From: DATAMF01 sp964472565
Lineage (GTDB): Bacteria > Chloroflexota > Anaerolineae > Aggregatilineales > Aggregatilineaceae
Reading direction: 5' to 3'
Length of the DNA stretch: 32,237 bases
Assembly (NCBI GenBank): GCA_964472565.1
Contig: CAYYNB010000059.1
Location: 1 to 32,237 of the forward strand
A program made the position numbers and the translations under genes. Shown here one piece after another: positions 14,262-22,738 of the stretch (within the stretch, counting starts at the first letter, position 1; each line of letters opens with the position of its first letter). A model generated the notes under the pieces. That model worked only from the letters and a program-made list of their open reading frames with translations. It did no database searches and was not told the origin of the DNA.

Positions 14262-15476
14262 CTAGAAAAGCTGCTGAACGAACCACACCACACTCTCTTC
14301 GTTAGCCGCCAGCGCAATCGCCAACTGGAAGAAGTTATAGAAAAAGTGAGTAAATATCGCCGTTGTAGTGCTATAGCGCATTCGTAGCCAGCCAAACGTT
14401 AAAGCAACAACCAGAATAATCAGCGAGGCTGGTGTCAGGGTATATTGCAAATGGATTGCCGCAAACAGAATCGCAGTCGGCCATAGCCCGAATATGGGTT
14501 GTAACGCCCCGCGAAAAGCGATTTCCTCACCGACTGCCGCCAGCACCGACACCAGCAGCACCAGCCAGATCGTATTGATACTGTCTCCCAGCGCTTCCGA
14601 AGCTTGCTGCTGTTCCTCAATTGTCTCCTGCGACTCCACCATCGCCCAAATGGCGGATGCCGCCACCAGAAAGATAAACAGTGCAATCGTAACCCCAATA
14701 GCAATCCCCACGTCTTGCAGCGTCGGTTTTTTCAGCCCCAGCCGCTCAAATACCTCTCGCCAGTTGCGCCGGACGCCCACACCAACACCCATGATCGGGA
14801 TGGCTAACTGCGGTATCGCCGTTAACAGTAACGACCAGATCGTTAACCCTTCTGCAAAGTCTTCCGCAATTCCTTCCAATCCTCCACTCAGAATAAATCC
14901 GGTCAGTTGCGAACCGAAAAAGTAGAGGCAGTAAATCATAGCCACCATGTGTACAATTGACGCCGGGTTGAAACCGCCCCCCGAAATCGGCTCTTCTACC
15001 GCACTGGGGATTTCCTGTTGAACGGTGAGTGCCGGTGCCGTCCCGGTCGTATAATAATTAAGCATTTGAGGAAACAGCGGTGCTCCTGTCTCCGCCGGAT
15101 TGATCTGAATCGTCGCCGTAGAAATATACTCAGTCTGTTTTGCCTTGTTTGGTTTCCCTTGATACCGCGGAAACAGCCGGACCAATCGCTCCCGAACGCG
15201 CCGCAGCATCAGGGCACTTGTCGCCCCCACAACCAACCCTGCCGCCACCATCGCCCCGATTTCTTCTTCCCCGCTCAAGTTATCCGCTGTTGCCGATACC
15301 GACAGAGCAATCGACCCCAAAAAGAGCAGGTTAATCAGCATGAGCAGGACTTGGACCCAAGTTCGCAGCGAAGCACTCTGCCGCTTGTCCGCATAATTAG
15401 CTAAGCTGACCACAATGCCCAGAAAAACATAGATAACCAGATAGACAATAATCGTACCAACGATCTCAGTATCCAC
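14262..15476 (-). CDS. CPBP-family intramembrane metalloprotease
   Basis: A 404-residue multi-pass membrane protein. The C-terminal half carries the CPBP (Rce1-like, ABI) motifs: motif 1 EEIAFRG within VLAAVGEEIAFRGALQ, motif 2 around LFAAIHLQ, and motif 3 HFFYN (THFFYNFFQLA), giving the two Glu and two His/Asn of the active site. Three membrane segments precede a soluble linker of about 70 residues (about 105-170), so the N-terminal half is longer than in minimal CPBP proteins. Family members process prenylated proteins or bacteriocin precursors in some hosts; the substrate here is unknown. The start is GTG (15476), preceded by GGAG six to nine bases away. It is divergent from the LCP gene. 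Confidence 0.88.
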   Translation of the reverse strand: MDTEIVGTIIVYLVIYVFLGIVVSLANYADKRQSASLRTWVQVLLMLINLLFLGSIALSVSATADNLSGEEEIGAMVAAGLVVGATSALMLRRVRERLVRLFPRYQGKPNKAKQTEYISTATIQINPAETGAPLFPQMLNYYTTGTAPALTVQQEIPSAVEEPISGGGFNPASIVHMVAMIYCLYFFGSQLTGFILSGGLEGIAEDFAEGLTIWSLLLTAIPQLAIPIMGVGVGVRRNWREVFERLGLKKPTLQDVGIAIGVTIALFIFLVAASAIWAMVESQETIEEQQQASEALGDSINTIWLVLLVSVLAAVGEEIAFRGALQPIFGLWPTAILFAAIHLQYTLTPASLIILVVALTFGWLRMRYSTTTAIFTHFFYNFFQLAIALAANEESVVWFVQQLF

Positions 15477-15551
15477 ACCCTACTCCACTCACTGCACACG
15501 CGCACACCCTAGATTATAGAAAGCGGACCCACTTTGCACCAGCAATACCTT

Positions 15552-15570
15552 GCGAAGCGCACCGCTTCGC
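15552..15570. repeat. Short perfect palindrome in the CPBP/LCP intergenic region
   Basis: GCGAAGCG (15552-15559) and CGCTTCGC (15563-15570) around CAC, with partly extending TTGC/GCAA ends. It lies between divergent starts, 45 bases before the LCP start, and could be an operator or a small extragenic palindrome. No T run follows. Confidence 0.5.
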
Positions 15571-15614
15571 GGCAAAATCACATGTTTGGGTTGTCTACAT
15601 GAGAGGTTAATTCC

Positions 15615-16562
15615 TTGCAATACCAGAATCCCCCTGCTTATCCCGCGTCTCCCGCCTATTCTACCTATCCGCCAGTGCGTCGTCGCCGTCGTTGGTATTG
15701 GCGCTGTGGCTGTTGTCTTATGGGTGTCCTGCTGCTGCTCCTCACCCCATTTTTCTGTCTCGGTGGAGCCTTTCTCACCTATAAAATTGCGCCACCCGAA
15801 CCAATTACCATCGTTATCCTCGGCATCGATGCCCGTCCCGGCGAAGGCAGCGTGACGCGCACCGATAGCATCATGCTCTTGAACATCAACCCCGGCGAAA
15901 ATGACGTCACGTTGTTATCCATCCCGCGTGATGTGTTTATCAGCGTACCCGGTTATGGAGATGAGCGCATCAACACCATCAACGTCTTAGGCGAAATGGA
16001 AGCGGAAGGACATGGCCCCGAATTACTGAAAGCCAGCTTCCAGCAGAGTTTCGGGATCGACGTGGATTATTTCGTCCGGCTCGATTTTTCCGCCTTCACC
16101 GAGATTGTTGACGCTGTAGGCGGCGTGGATGTCGAAGTTCCCAAACAAATCATCGATTATGAATACCCGACCGCAGACGGTGGCACAATCATGATTCAGT
16201 TCGATCCCGGCAAGCAGCACATGGATGGCGAGCGCGCGTTGCAGTATGCCCGCACCCGCCACGCCGACGATGATTACCAGCGGGCCGGACGTCAGCAGCA
16301 GGTTCTTGACGCATTGATTCATAAGCTCGCCAGTCCTACCCAGTTCCACAATTGGCCGCAGATTGTGAATATCATCAAAGACCACACCGACACCGATATG
16401 TCTACTGCTGTCATGGTAGAAATGGGGCCAGCACTTTTAATGGGATGGTCTGGTCGAACCAGTCGGGTGCTTCAACGTGAGGACTTGATCTCGTGGAAAG
16501 ATGGTTATGTCACACCAGATTATGATGCGCTGTCGCCCTGGATGACCGAACACTTCAAATAA
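15615..16562 (+). CDS. LytR-CpsA-Psr (LCP) family glycopolymer transferase
   Basis: A 315-residue protein with a short cytosolic Pro/Tyr/Arg-rich segment, one membrane anchor (about 31-55) and an extracytoplasmic LCP domain. Motifs include GIDARPGEG, RTDSIMLL, LLSIPRDVFI, DERINTINV, VDYFVRLDF, VGGVDVEVP and the end of the catalytic pocket GERALQYARTRHADDDYQRAGRQQQVL, with the Arg and Asp residues that bind lipid pyrophosphate. LCP enzymes move glycopolymers from lipid carriers to peptidoglycan or other acceptors. The start is TTG, supported by GAGG eight bases upstream. With the Wzy-like protein at 7643 it is the second envelope-glycan enzyme in the window. A strong terminator follows. Confidence 0.93.
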   Translation: MQYQNPPAYPASPAYSTYPPVRRRRRWYWRCGCCLMGVLLLLLTPFFCLGGAFLTYKIAPPEPITIVILGIDARPGEGSVTRTDSIMLLNINPGENDVTLLSIPRDVFISVPGYGDERINTINVLGEMEAEGHGPELLKASFQQSFGIDVDYFVRLDFSAFTEIVDAVGGVDVEVPKQIIDYEYPTADGGTIMIQFDPGKQHMDGERALQYARTRHADDDYQRAGRQQQVLDALIHKLASPTQFHNWPQIVNIIKDHTDTDMSTAVMVEMGPALLMGWSGRTSRVLQREDLISWKDGYVTPDYDALSPWMTEHFK

Positions 16563-16565
16563 AGA

Positions 16566-16600
16566 AATGGGGCGACCTGATTGATCGCCCCATTTTATTT
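16566..16600 (+). terminator. Intrinsic terminator of the LCP gene
   Basis: AAATGGGGCGA (16566-16576) and TCGCCCCATTT (16586-16596) around CCTGATTGA, then TATTTATT. It abuts the stop of the convergent gene at 16599 and its A-rich left side lets it serve both strands. Confidence 0.88.
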
Positions 16601-17021
16601 ATTGGTTAAATTCTTCCTTCAATCGTTCGTATGCACCTTCCCAGGCGCTGGAATTACGGGTGAGTTTGGTGATCTTAATATCAGCGAAATGTTCAAACAG
16701 GCTGACCATCACCGCAGGCAGAGTTTCCCAGGCTTCGTTACGGATCAGATTTTCCATCCGCGCCCCCATATTACCTGCCCAAACCCACCGCTGGCGAAGC
16801 TGCTCGGCTTTGATCCAATAATCGCGCTTTTCCCAGGCAATGGCGGATGATTCGATCCCATCTTCAATCCCGCGCAGGGCAAACACCAACTGCGCCGCCA
16901 TATCTCGCGCTTCGTCATCGACTTCAGTTTTCTGGCTCAAATGCCGCAGCAATTCGGCGGCAGTCCGCATCAACTGGTTGCGGGATTTGCCAGGGTTATT
17001 AGCATTCACAACGCGGCCCAT
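16599..17021 (-). CDS. Small alpha-helical protein of unknown function
   Basis: A 140-residue product with no membrane segment or signal peptide. It looks wholly helical, with a conserved-looking opening GRVVNANNPGKSRNQLMRT and a Trp/Tyr-rich middle (AWEKRDYWIKAEQLRQRWVWAG). I believe similar proteins occur in other Chloroflexota as uncharacterised conserved proteins, but I cannot verify that here. It lies between LCP (convergent) and a sensor-kinase-like gene on the same strand, 96 bases downstream of the latter, so the two could be cotranscribed. Codon usage and composition are like the neighbours, which supports a real gene. No function is proposed. Confidence 0.7.
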   Translation of the reverse strand: MGRVVNANNPGKSRNQLMRTAAELLRHLSQKTEVDDEARDMAAQLVFALRGIEDGIESSAIAWEKRDYWIKAEQLRQRWVWAGNMGARMENLIRNEAWETLPAVMVSLFEHFADIKITKLTRNSSAWEGAYERLKEEFNQ

Positions 17022-17117
17022 AATACTTCTGCTCCACTCTTTGCCAAAAATTCCAACGGTGCAACCTTACTGTTAGATGGTGTACCTGTCAAGAGCAAAT
17101 TGGGCGCAAAACAAAGC

Positions 17118-18170
17118 TTAGGATTGAACAACCAATGGGAGCGCAAGATCGATTTCATAGTGATCCGCTTCCCCCGCGCGAAGTGTCAAATATCCCTGTT
17201 GTTTACGTGCCAACAGATTAGCCACATAAAGCTGCATACGGTGTAACTGAGGCCGTCCGGCTTCACTCAAATCGCGTGGCCGCATCAACTGGAACAAGCC
17301 CTCTACATCTGCGGGGCTTAATCTGGTCGCCCGGTGTTTGATCAGAATATGGGCTTCAGTCGAATTATAAACCAGGCGAATATCCACTGGTTCATCCATT
17401 GTACTCTCTTCCAGTGCAAACTCGACCAAAATATACAGAATTTTGTGCAGCGCTGCCGGGGCAATTTCCGTATTCCGATTGTCAATGATGCTGTTGTGAT
17501 ACACCAGTCGGCTGGCCGAAAAGCGATGGAGAGCGTCATTCAGCCAGTGTTTGACAAAATTGCCTAAGGCTACCTGTTCCACTTGGAAATCCTGCAAATT
17601 CGCTTCCAGGTACATAATATCAAGCGCAATTTGCGTATAGCGGCTCAACTGAGTTGCATTTTTGATGATATGCTCGACAAACTCTTTTTGTTCATCAGTC
17701 GAAAGACTGCCCAAATTATGATAAAGAAGCTCGGCAAACCCCATAATCGTACTTAAAGGCGTTCGCAGATCGTGCGAAATCATACTTAGAAACGATTGTT
17801 TCGCTACTTCCAGTTGGCCCTGCACTCCCACGTCCCGGAAAATAGTCAGCGATCCCAGGACATTTTCATCTTCTCGTAAGATGATCTGATACCAGTTTAA
17901 CCGCTGTGTAGAGGGTTTGGGCAGCCGCATTTCTCCCCATTGGGCGGTTCTCAATGTGGGGTCTTGTGTCAGCAGTGTCCGCAGTTCGGGTATCGCATTT
18001 TGCGTTTGGCGCAGTAACTCTTCGATAGTCTCAGGTTTGCTCGTTAACTTGAACAGGTCTTGTAGCTGTTTGTTGATCAAGCAAACAGTTCCCCTGGTAT
18101 CCAGTACCAGCAGCCCTTCATTTGACGCCGCACACCACGATTGTAGTGCAAGCGCTTGCAAGGTATCCAT
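17118..18170 (-). CDS. PAS-containing histidine kinase homologue with a degenerate ATPase domain
   Basis: Residues 1-118 form a PAS-like sensor (GLLVLDTRGTVCLINKQLQDLF ... LGSLTIFRDV). The dimerisation/phosphoacceptor helix is intact, with H133 in SMISHDLRTPLSTIMGFAELL. The following HATPase region has lost its motifs: the N-box equivalent reads LVEFALEES instead of xxNAxKFT, the G1 box reads HRATRLSPADV instead of DxGxGIxPED, and the glycine-rich G2 box is PQLHRMQLYVANLL. The end (YLTLRAGEADHYEIDLALPL) still follows the fold. There is no membrane segment, so it is cytosolic. No response regulator is adjacent. It may act as a phosphotransfer or allosteric partner rather than an active kinase. 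The start has AGGA about nine bases upstream. Confidence 0.85.
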   Translation of the reverse strand: MDTLQALALQSWCAASNEGLLVLDTRGTVCLINKQLQDLFKLTSKPETIEELLRQTQNAIPELRTLLTQDPTLRTAQWGEMRLPKPSTQRLNWYQIILREDENVLGSLTIFRDVGVQGQLEVAKQSFLSMISHDLRTPLSTIMGFAELLYHNLGSLSTDEQKEFVEHIIKNATQLSRYTQIALDIMYLEANLQDFQVEQVALGNFVKHWLNDALHRFSASRLVYHNSIIDNRNTEIAPAALHKILYILVEFALEESTMDEPVDIRLVYNSTEAHILIKHRATRLSPADVEGLFQLMRPRDLSEAGRPQLHRMQLYVANLLARKQQGYLTLRAGEADHYEIDLALPLVVQS

Positions 18171-18315
18171 AATCCGATTTCCTGTTACAAGTCATTTGTA
18201 TAACATTAGTCTAGGAATGGAAAGATTGCTATAAAAAAACAGTATAATCCTTGCGTTAGGCCCCTTCCCTCGTTTGTGCTATGATTTATTTGGACTCTTC
18301 AAGTTTGGGGCGCTC

Positions 18316-18990
18316 ATGACTGAGTTTTTACTGATCCGGCACGCAACCAACGATTACGTCAAAACAGGGCGATTAGCAGGCTGGACAACAGGAGTTCATC
18401 TGAACGCAGATGGACAAAACCAGGCGGTTGCATTAGGCGCGCGCCTCAAATCAAGTAAGTTAACTGCGGTCTATTCCAGTCCCTTAGATCGCACGCTGGA
18501 AACAGCGCAGGCTATTGTGGCCCACCATCCGCAGTTGACAATTCAACCGTTGAAAGAGGTTGGCGAAATTGATTTCGGAGCATGGCAGGGGCAAAAATTA
18601 AGCCAGCTTCGCCATGAGAAACTGTGGGAAACAGTACAGGTTTATCCGAGCCGCGCGCACTTTCCACAAGGTGAGTCGTTCTTGCAAGCGCAGTCACGTG
18701 CGGTCGAAGCACTGGAAAAGTTAGCACTCCAACATCCACAGGGCCGCGTTGCCATAGTGTCACACAGCGATCTGATCAAACTTATCTTAGCGTATTATCT
18801 CGGTGCCCATATTGACTTATTCCAACGCATCGAAATTTCACCGGCATCGTTAACCATTATTCAGTTAGGTTCAGATCGGCCTTATATTGTGCGAGTCAAC
18901 GACACCAGTTACTTGCCTGTGCAGACCGAAATCCACCAGACACCGAGTTTGCTAGCCCGGTTGCGCCGGGCCATTTCTCTGAAAGGGTAA
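18316..18990 (+). CDS. Histidine phosphatase family protein (MSMEG_4193-like)
   Basis: A 224-residue phosphoglycerate-mutase-like phosphatase. The catalytic motif is LIRHATNDY (R8, H9), with R59 in SSPLDRTLETA, E84 in EIDFGAW and the second catalytic H150 in IVSHSDLIK. The opening RHATNDYVKTGRLAGWTTGVHLN is like the actinobacterial subfamily found next to DUF3090. An ATG at 18274 is in frame but only 18316 gives a family-like N-terminus. It is followed after three bases by the DUF3090 gene and then by the SCO1664-like gene, a trio known from Actinobacteria, so the three probably work together. The substrate is unknown. It heads a probable operon continuing to 24167. Confidence 0.9.
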   Translation: MTEFLLIRHATNDYVKTGRLAGWTTGVHLNADGQNQAVALGARLKSSKLTAVYSSPLDRTLETAQAIVAHHPQLTIQPLKEVGEIDFGAWQGQKLSQLRHEKLWETVQVYPSRAHFPQGESFLQAQSRAVEALEKLALQHPQGRVAIVSHSDLIKLILAYYLGAHIDLFQRIEISPASLTIIQLGSDRPYIVRVNDTSYLPVQTEIHQTPSLLARLRRAISLKG

Positions 18991-18993
18991 AAC

Positions 18994-19482
18994 ATGCCAG
19001 AAATCGAATTCGATCCTGTTGATTTTGTAACAGTCGGAACAGTTGGACCCAAAGGCCGCCGCCTGTTTCATTTGCAGGCAGGCAAGGCCGAACAACTGGT
19101 TTCGCTGATCATAGAAAAAGAACAAGCGCGTGCCTTGAGTGAAGCTGTAACTGAAATGTTGAATGATCTGAGTGAAAAGCACCCTGATCTGCCAGAAGCC
19201 GCAGTTTCACCCAAGATCGATATGGCCTTGCGTGATCCGATAGACCCGCTCTTTCGAGTTGCGCAGTTGGGACTTGGTTATGATGAATTGCGTGATCTCG
19301 TTCTGCTTGTGGCGCAAGAATTGATCGTGGTTGAAGAGGGTGAAGAACCAACTCAAGAGCCTCAAATAGTACGGCTTTGGGCTACTCGTGCTCAAATGCG
19401 CGCGCTCAGTGAACATGCCCAGGGTATAGTGAAGCAGGGACGCACCGATCCCAAGAGCAACGGACATTTGATTTACTATTAG
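18994..19482 (+). CDS. DUF3090 family protein
   Basis: A 162-residue protein of the DUF3090 family: FDPVDFVTVGTVGPKGRRLFHLQA at the start, an EKEQARALSEAVTEML helix, then DPLFRVAQLGLGYDELRDLVLLVAQEL and IVRLWATRAQMRALSEHAQGIV. In the actinobacterial members I recall, the C-terminus carries a CPLCG...GH.CP zinc-knuckle-like segment before NGH; here the protein passes directly from KQGRTDPKSNGH to the end, without any Cys. Function is not known for any member I can name. It lies three bases after the phosphatase and 12 before the kinase-fold protein, implying one transcript and a shared process. Confidence 0.88.
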   Translation: MPEIEFDPVDFVTVGTVGPKGRRLFHLQAGKAEQLVSLIIEKEQARALSEAVTEMLNDLSEKHPDLPEAAVSPKIDMALRDPIDPLFRVAQLGLGYDELRDLVLLVAQELIVVEEGEEPTQEPQIVRLWATRAQMRALSEHAQGIVKQGRTDPKSNGHLIYY

Positions 19483-19494
19483 CTGCTACATGTA

Positions 19495-20277
19495 ATGGCT
19501 GATCATTCAAGTTCAACACCACCGCCTGCCTCACCTTCTGATGGTTCCCTCGATGCCTCAGCCTTTGCACGAATCGAGGCATTGCTCGATCATGGGCGAA
19601 TTTCCGATCTGCATGGTGTGATGCGTTGGGGTTCAAACTACGCCGCGCTGGTGACGGTAAGTGATGGTGAACTCAAAAAAACTGCCGTCTACAAGCCCCA
19701 GCGCGGCGAACGCCCCTTATGGGATTTTCCCGACGGGACGTTATGCATCCGTGAAGTCTTGGCCTATCTGATCTCGCAGGCAGTTGGCTGGGGCTTAGTC
19801 CCCCCAACGGTGCTGCGGAATGGCCCGCATGGACTGGGATCGCTCCAACTCTTTATCGAACACGACCCCAACGTAAATTACTTCTCGCTTGATGATCGTT
19901 TTATCGATCAACTGCGCCGTTATGTCTTGTTCGATTATGTCATCAATAATGCTGACCGCAAGGGTGGACACCTGCTCTTAGATGACCAAGGCAAACTGTG
20001 GGGGATTGATCACGGCTTGACATTCCACGCCATGCCGAAGTTGCGCACGGTGATCTGGGAATTTGCGGGGCAAAAGGTGGATGCAGCGCTGCTCTCTCCA
20101 ATTCAAAAAATGTACGAGCGCTTGCTGTCCACGGATGACAACCTGCGCGCCCAAGTCGAAAAGATGTTAAGCGCCGCCGAAGTCACCGCGTTGATCCGCC
20201 GTATCCAACAACTCCTGGATTGCCAGACCTACCCCACTCCTGGCCCTGGTCCCAACCACCCCTGGCCGCCCGTTTAA
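19495..20277 (+). CDS. SCO1664-like protein with PI3/PI4-kinase-type fold
   Basis: A 260-residue protein of the SCO1664 family. Residues plausibly forming a kinase-like site are K67 in VYKPQRGERPLWDFPDGTL, E87 in IREVLAYL, the catalytic-loop-like INNADRKGGHLLL (150-162) and the DFG-like GIDHGLTFH (D172). The N-terminal 25 residues are Ser/Pro-rich, and the end is Pro-rich. The family is related by fold to phosphatidylinositol 3/4 kinases and HipA-like kinases; no substrate is established that I know of. It follows DUF3090 by 12 bases. With the adjacent phosphatase this could be a kinase/phosphatase pair acting on one substrate, an inference only. No Shine-Dalgarno is seen. Confidence 0.85.
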   Translation: MADHSSSTPPPASPSDGSLDASAFARIEALLDHGRISDLHGVMRWGSNYAALVTVSDGELKKTAVYKPQRGERPLWDFPDGTLCIREVLAYLISQAVGWGLVPPTVLRNGPHGLGSLQLFIEHDPNVNYFSLDDRFIDQLRRYVLFDYVINNADRKGGHLLLDDQGKLWGIDHGLTFHAMPKLRTVIWEFAGQKVDAALLSPIQKMYERLLSTDDNLRAQVEKMLSAAEVTALIRRIQQLLDCQTYPTPGPGPNHPWPPV

Positions 20278-20381
20278 TGCGCCCATTTTGAATATTCGGC
20301 TGAGTTTTTGTGACCACTGAACCGGTGATCACTCGTACCAGTGATTCAATTAGACTTCGCATCTCTCCCAAAGGAGTCAGC

Positions 20382-21317
20382 ATGCTTGTTGAAGCCGTAG
20401 CGCGCATCCGTGAAAATATCCAGCAGGTCATCGTCAGCAAAGCTGAGATCATCGATCTCATGCTGATCGCGGTTTTAAGCGAAGGTCATGTGCTGCTCGA
20501 AGACGTGCCGGGCACCGGAAAAACCACCCTTGCCAAGTCAATGGCGGTTTCCCTCGGTTGTACCTTTCATCGCATCCAGTTTACGCCGGACCTCTTGCCC
20601 AGCGACGTGACAGGGGTCAACTTTTTTAACCAGAAATCCCAGTCGTTTGAATTTCGTCCCGGCCCCATTCTGAGCCAGATCGTTCTGGCCGACGAGATCA
20701 ACCGCGCCACCCCTCGCACGCAGAGCGCGCTTTTGGAGGGCATGCAAGAGCGCCAGATGACCGTCGATGGTGAAACCCGGCCCCTTCCGCGCCCCTTCCT
20801 CGTCATGGCGACTCAGAATCCGATTGAACTGGAAGGCACCTTCCCCCTTCCCGAAGCGCAGTTGGATCGTTTTTTGATGCGGGTTGCGGTGGGTTATCCC
20901 ACCGAAGAAGAAGAGAATCAGATACTGGAACGTTTTCAGCTTGCCGACCCGCTCGATACCCTGGAACCCGTGATCGCCCCGTTCGCCATTCTGGACCTGA
21001 TTCAGCAGGTACGCGAAATTCATGTGGCCGACCCGGTGCGCAGTTACATCGTGAATATTGCCCGCTGCACGCGCCAGCATGAGGAGATCGATCTGGGTGC
21101 CAGCCCACGTGCCACAATGGCCCTTTACCGCACATCCCAGGCCCGTGCAGCCATCGCAGGGCGTGGTTTTGTGCTGCCCGACGATGTGAAATTTCTGGCC
21201 CCCTATGTCCTCACCCATCGTGTCCTGATCAACCCCCAAACGCGCTTGCGCGGGCGGCGTCCCGAAGATGTAGTCAGCGATCTGGTGAACACCGTCCCCG
21301 TTCCTGTGGAGCGTTGA
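20382..21317 (+). CDS. MoxR-type AAA+ ATPase
   Basis: A 311-residue AAA+ ATPase. Walker A is DVPGTGKT (41-48), Walker B VLADEINRATPRTQSALLEGMQE (starting at 101), sensor 1 MATQNP, arginine finger region LPEAQLDRFLMRV, and the C-terminal lid SPRATMALYRTSQARA. MoxR proteins act as chaperones that mature metalloproteins or envelope complexes, and almost always neighbour DUF58 proteins as here. A GTG at 20310 is in frame, but AAAGGAG sits ideally before the ATG at 20382, which gives the normal N-terminus. The gap of 104 bases to the upstream gene contains a small inverted repeat ATCACT-CGTACC-AGTGAT (20328-20345), so a separate promoter or operator is possible. It is followed two bases later by DUF58. 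Confidence 0.94.
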   Translation: MLVEAVARIRENIQQVIVSKAEIIDLMLIAVLSEGHVLLEDVPGTGKTTLAKSMAVSLGCTFHRIQFTPDLLPSDVTGVNFFNQKSQSFEFRPGPILSQIVLADEINRATPRTQSALLEGMQERQMTVDGETRPLPRPFLVMATQNPIELEGTFPLPEAQLDRFLMRVAVGYPTEEEENQILERFQLADPLDTLEPVIAPFAILDLIQQVREIHVADPVRSYIVNIARCTRQHEEIDLGASPRATMALYRTSQARAAIAGRGFVLPDDVKFLAPYVLTHRVLINPQTRLRGRRPEDVVSDLVNTVPVPVER

Positions 21318-21319
21318 CC

Positions 21320-22738
21320 GTGAGTATTTTTGATTTTGAAAGTGCCGAACGCGAAGAACGCGGCGGCCAGCCCATCCAGCAGCGCGGCGATTCTCTTCGT
21401 GCCCTCATGGATCATCGCTGGTTGAGTTTTGCGGTGCTGATGCTGATCGTCGCCATCATTGGGCAAATCCGCGAATTATTAGCGGTAGTCGCTTTTATGC
21501 TGGTGGTGCTTCTGACGGCCTGGATGTGGAGTCGCAGCTCCCTGCGCGGCCTGGTTTACACGCGCACCTTCCCCTATCGTCGTTTATTCCCCGGCGAAAC
21601 CCTCGAAGTGCAGATCACCGTCGAAAATCGAAAACTCCTGCCCACCGCCTGGCTGCAAATCGAAGATAAATGGCCTTCTCAGGTTGGCCCCACCGACGAA
21701 GCCAGCCTTTCCCGCTCGGAACACGAGCCGGAAACCGGGTATTTGATTAATACATATTCCCTGCGCAGTTATGAGCGTGTCCGCCGCCGCGTAGGGCTGA
21801 CGGCGCAGACGCGCGGCGTTTATGAAATTGGCCCGGCCCAACTGGTTTCAGGCGATCCTTTTAGTCTTTTTGACCGCAAAGTAACCCTATCCAATCGCCA
21901 TGAAGTGCTGGTCGTTTATCCCCATATTTACAGCCTGCCCGAATTGGGCCTCCCGCTCAAAGACCCCTTTGGAGATCGTCGCGTTCAGCGCCATCTTTTT
22001 GAAGACCCGAACCGTACCGTCGGCATCCGCGAATATTCCCCCCGTGACAGTTTTCGCCACATCCACTGGAAAGCCTCCGCCCACATGGGCACCCTGCAAA
22101 CGCGCGTCTACGAACCCACCGCCGGACTGCGCACCATCCTTTGTTTGAATGTGGCCACGTTTGAGCAGCACTGGCGTGGCATGTGGCCCGCCATGTTGGA
22201 ATACGAAATGGATGTGGCCGCATCGTTGGCTTCGTGGGGCCTGGAAAACGGGCATTCGGTGGGTATGACAGCCAACGGCACCCTGGCCCACGCCGATCAA
22301 CCCTTCCGCATTCCTCCCAGCCGCAGCCACAATCAATTAGTCCGTATTCTCGAATCCCTTGCAGCGGTCAGTTATTTTGTAACCAGTTCCTTTGACCGTT
22401 TTTTGCTGGAAGAAAGCCCGCGCCTGTCCTGGGGGGCGACGTTGGTGCTGATAACCCCCTACATGAACGACGCCATTGCCGCCTCGATTTTGCGCCTGCG
22501 CGATAGCGGGCGGCGTTTGGTGCTGATCATGCTGGGTAAAACGCCGCCGCCGACTATTCCCCGTGTGATCACCTATCACCTCCCGATTTCCGAAGAAGAA
22601 ATGATTTTGCCGGATGAAGAGGATGAAGAAACGACAAAAGAATCGCGTGAAGTCGCGGATCCCTTTGCGGGGTTGACTCCGCGTCAACGCTATTTAGCGC
22701 GTCGCGCACGAGGCGAACATGGAAACAACGGACACTAG
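21320..22738 (+). CDS. DUF58 domain membrane protein
   Basis: A 472-residue protein with two N-terminal membrane helices (about 35-70), a beta-rich segment (ETLEVQITVENRKLLPTAWLQIEDKW), then the DUF58/vWA-like region with the signature GIREYSPRDSFRHIHWKASA (about 235-254). DUF58 proteins pair with MoxR ATPases; the vWA-like fold suggests metal-dependent protein binding. Either TTG (21314) or GTG (21320) could start it; GGAG at 21308 is eight bases before the GTG. The preceding moxR stop overlaps this junction, and the gene end overlaps the next gene by 20 bases, so translation is coupled. Confidence 0.9.
   Translation: MSIFDFESAEREERGGQPIQQRGDSLRALMDHRWLSFAVLMLIVAIIGQIRELLAVVAFMLVVLLTAWMWSRSSLRGLVYTRTFPYRRLFPGETLEVQITVENRKLLPTAWLQIEDKWPSQVGPTDEASLSRSEHEPETGYLINTYSLRSYERVRRRVGLTAQTRGVYEIGPAQLVSGDPFSLFDRKVTLSNRHEVLVVYPHIYSLPELGLPLKDPFGDRRVQRHLFEDPNRTVGIREYSPRDSFRHIHWKASAHMGTLQTRVYEPTAGLRTILCLNVATFEQHWRGMWPAMLEYEMDVAASLASWGLENGHSVGMTANGTLAHADQPFRIPPSRSHNQLVRILESLAAVSYFVTSSFDRFLLEESPRLSWGATLVLITPYMNDAIAASILRLRDSGRRLVLIMLGKTPPPTIPRVITYHLPISEEEMILPDEEDEETTKESREVADPFAGLTPRQRYLARRARGEHGNNGH

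Noticed and set aside
18243..18285. TATAAT (18243-18248) and TATGAT (18280-18285) before the histidine phosphatase gene.
   Set aside because: Both are good -10 look-alikes, but neither has a -35 at 16-18 bases, so I did not call a promoter.
20538..21239. A 233-codon minus-strand frame opposite moxR.
   Set aside because: Shadow of the AAA+ gene, whose Walker motifs and sensor are all in the plus frame.
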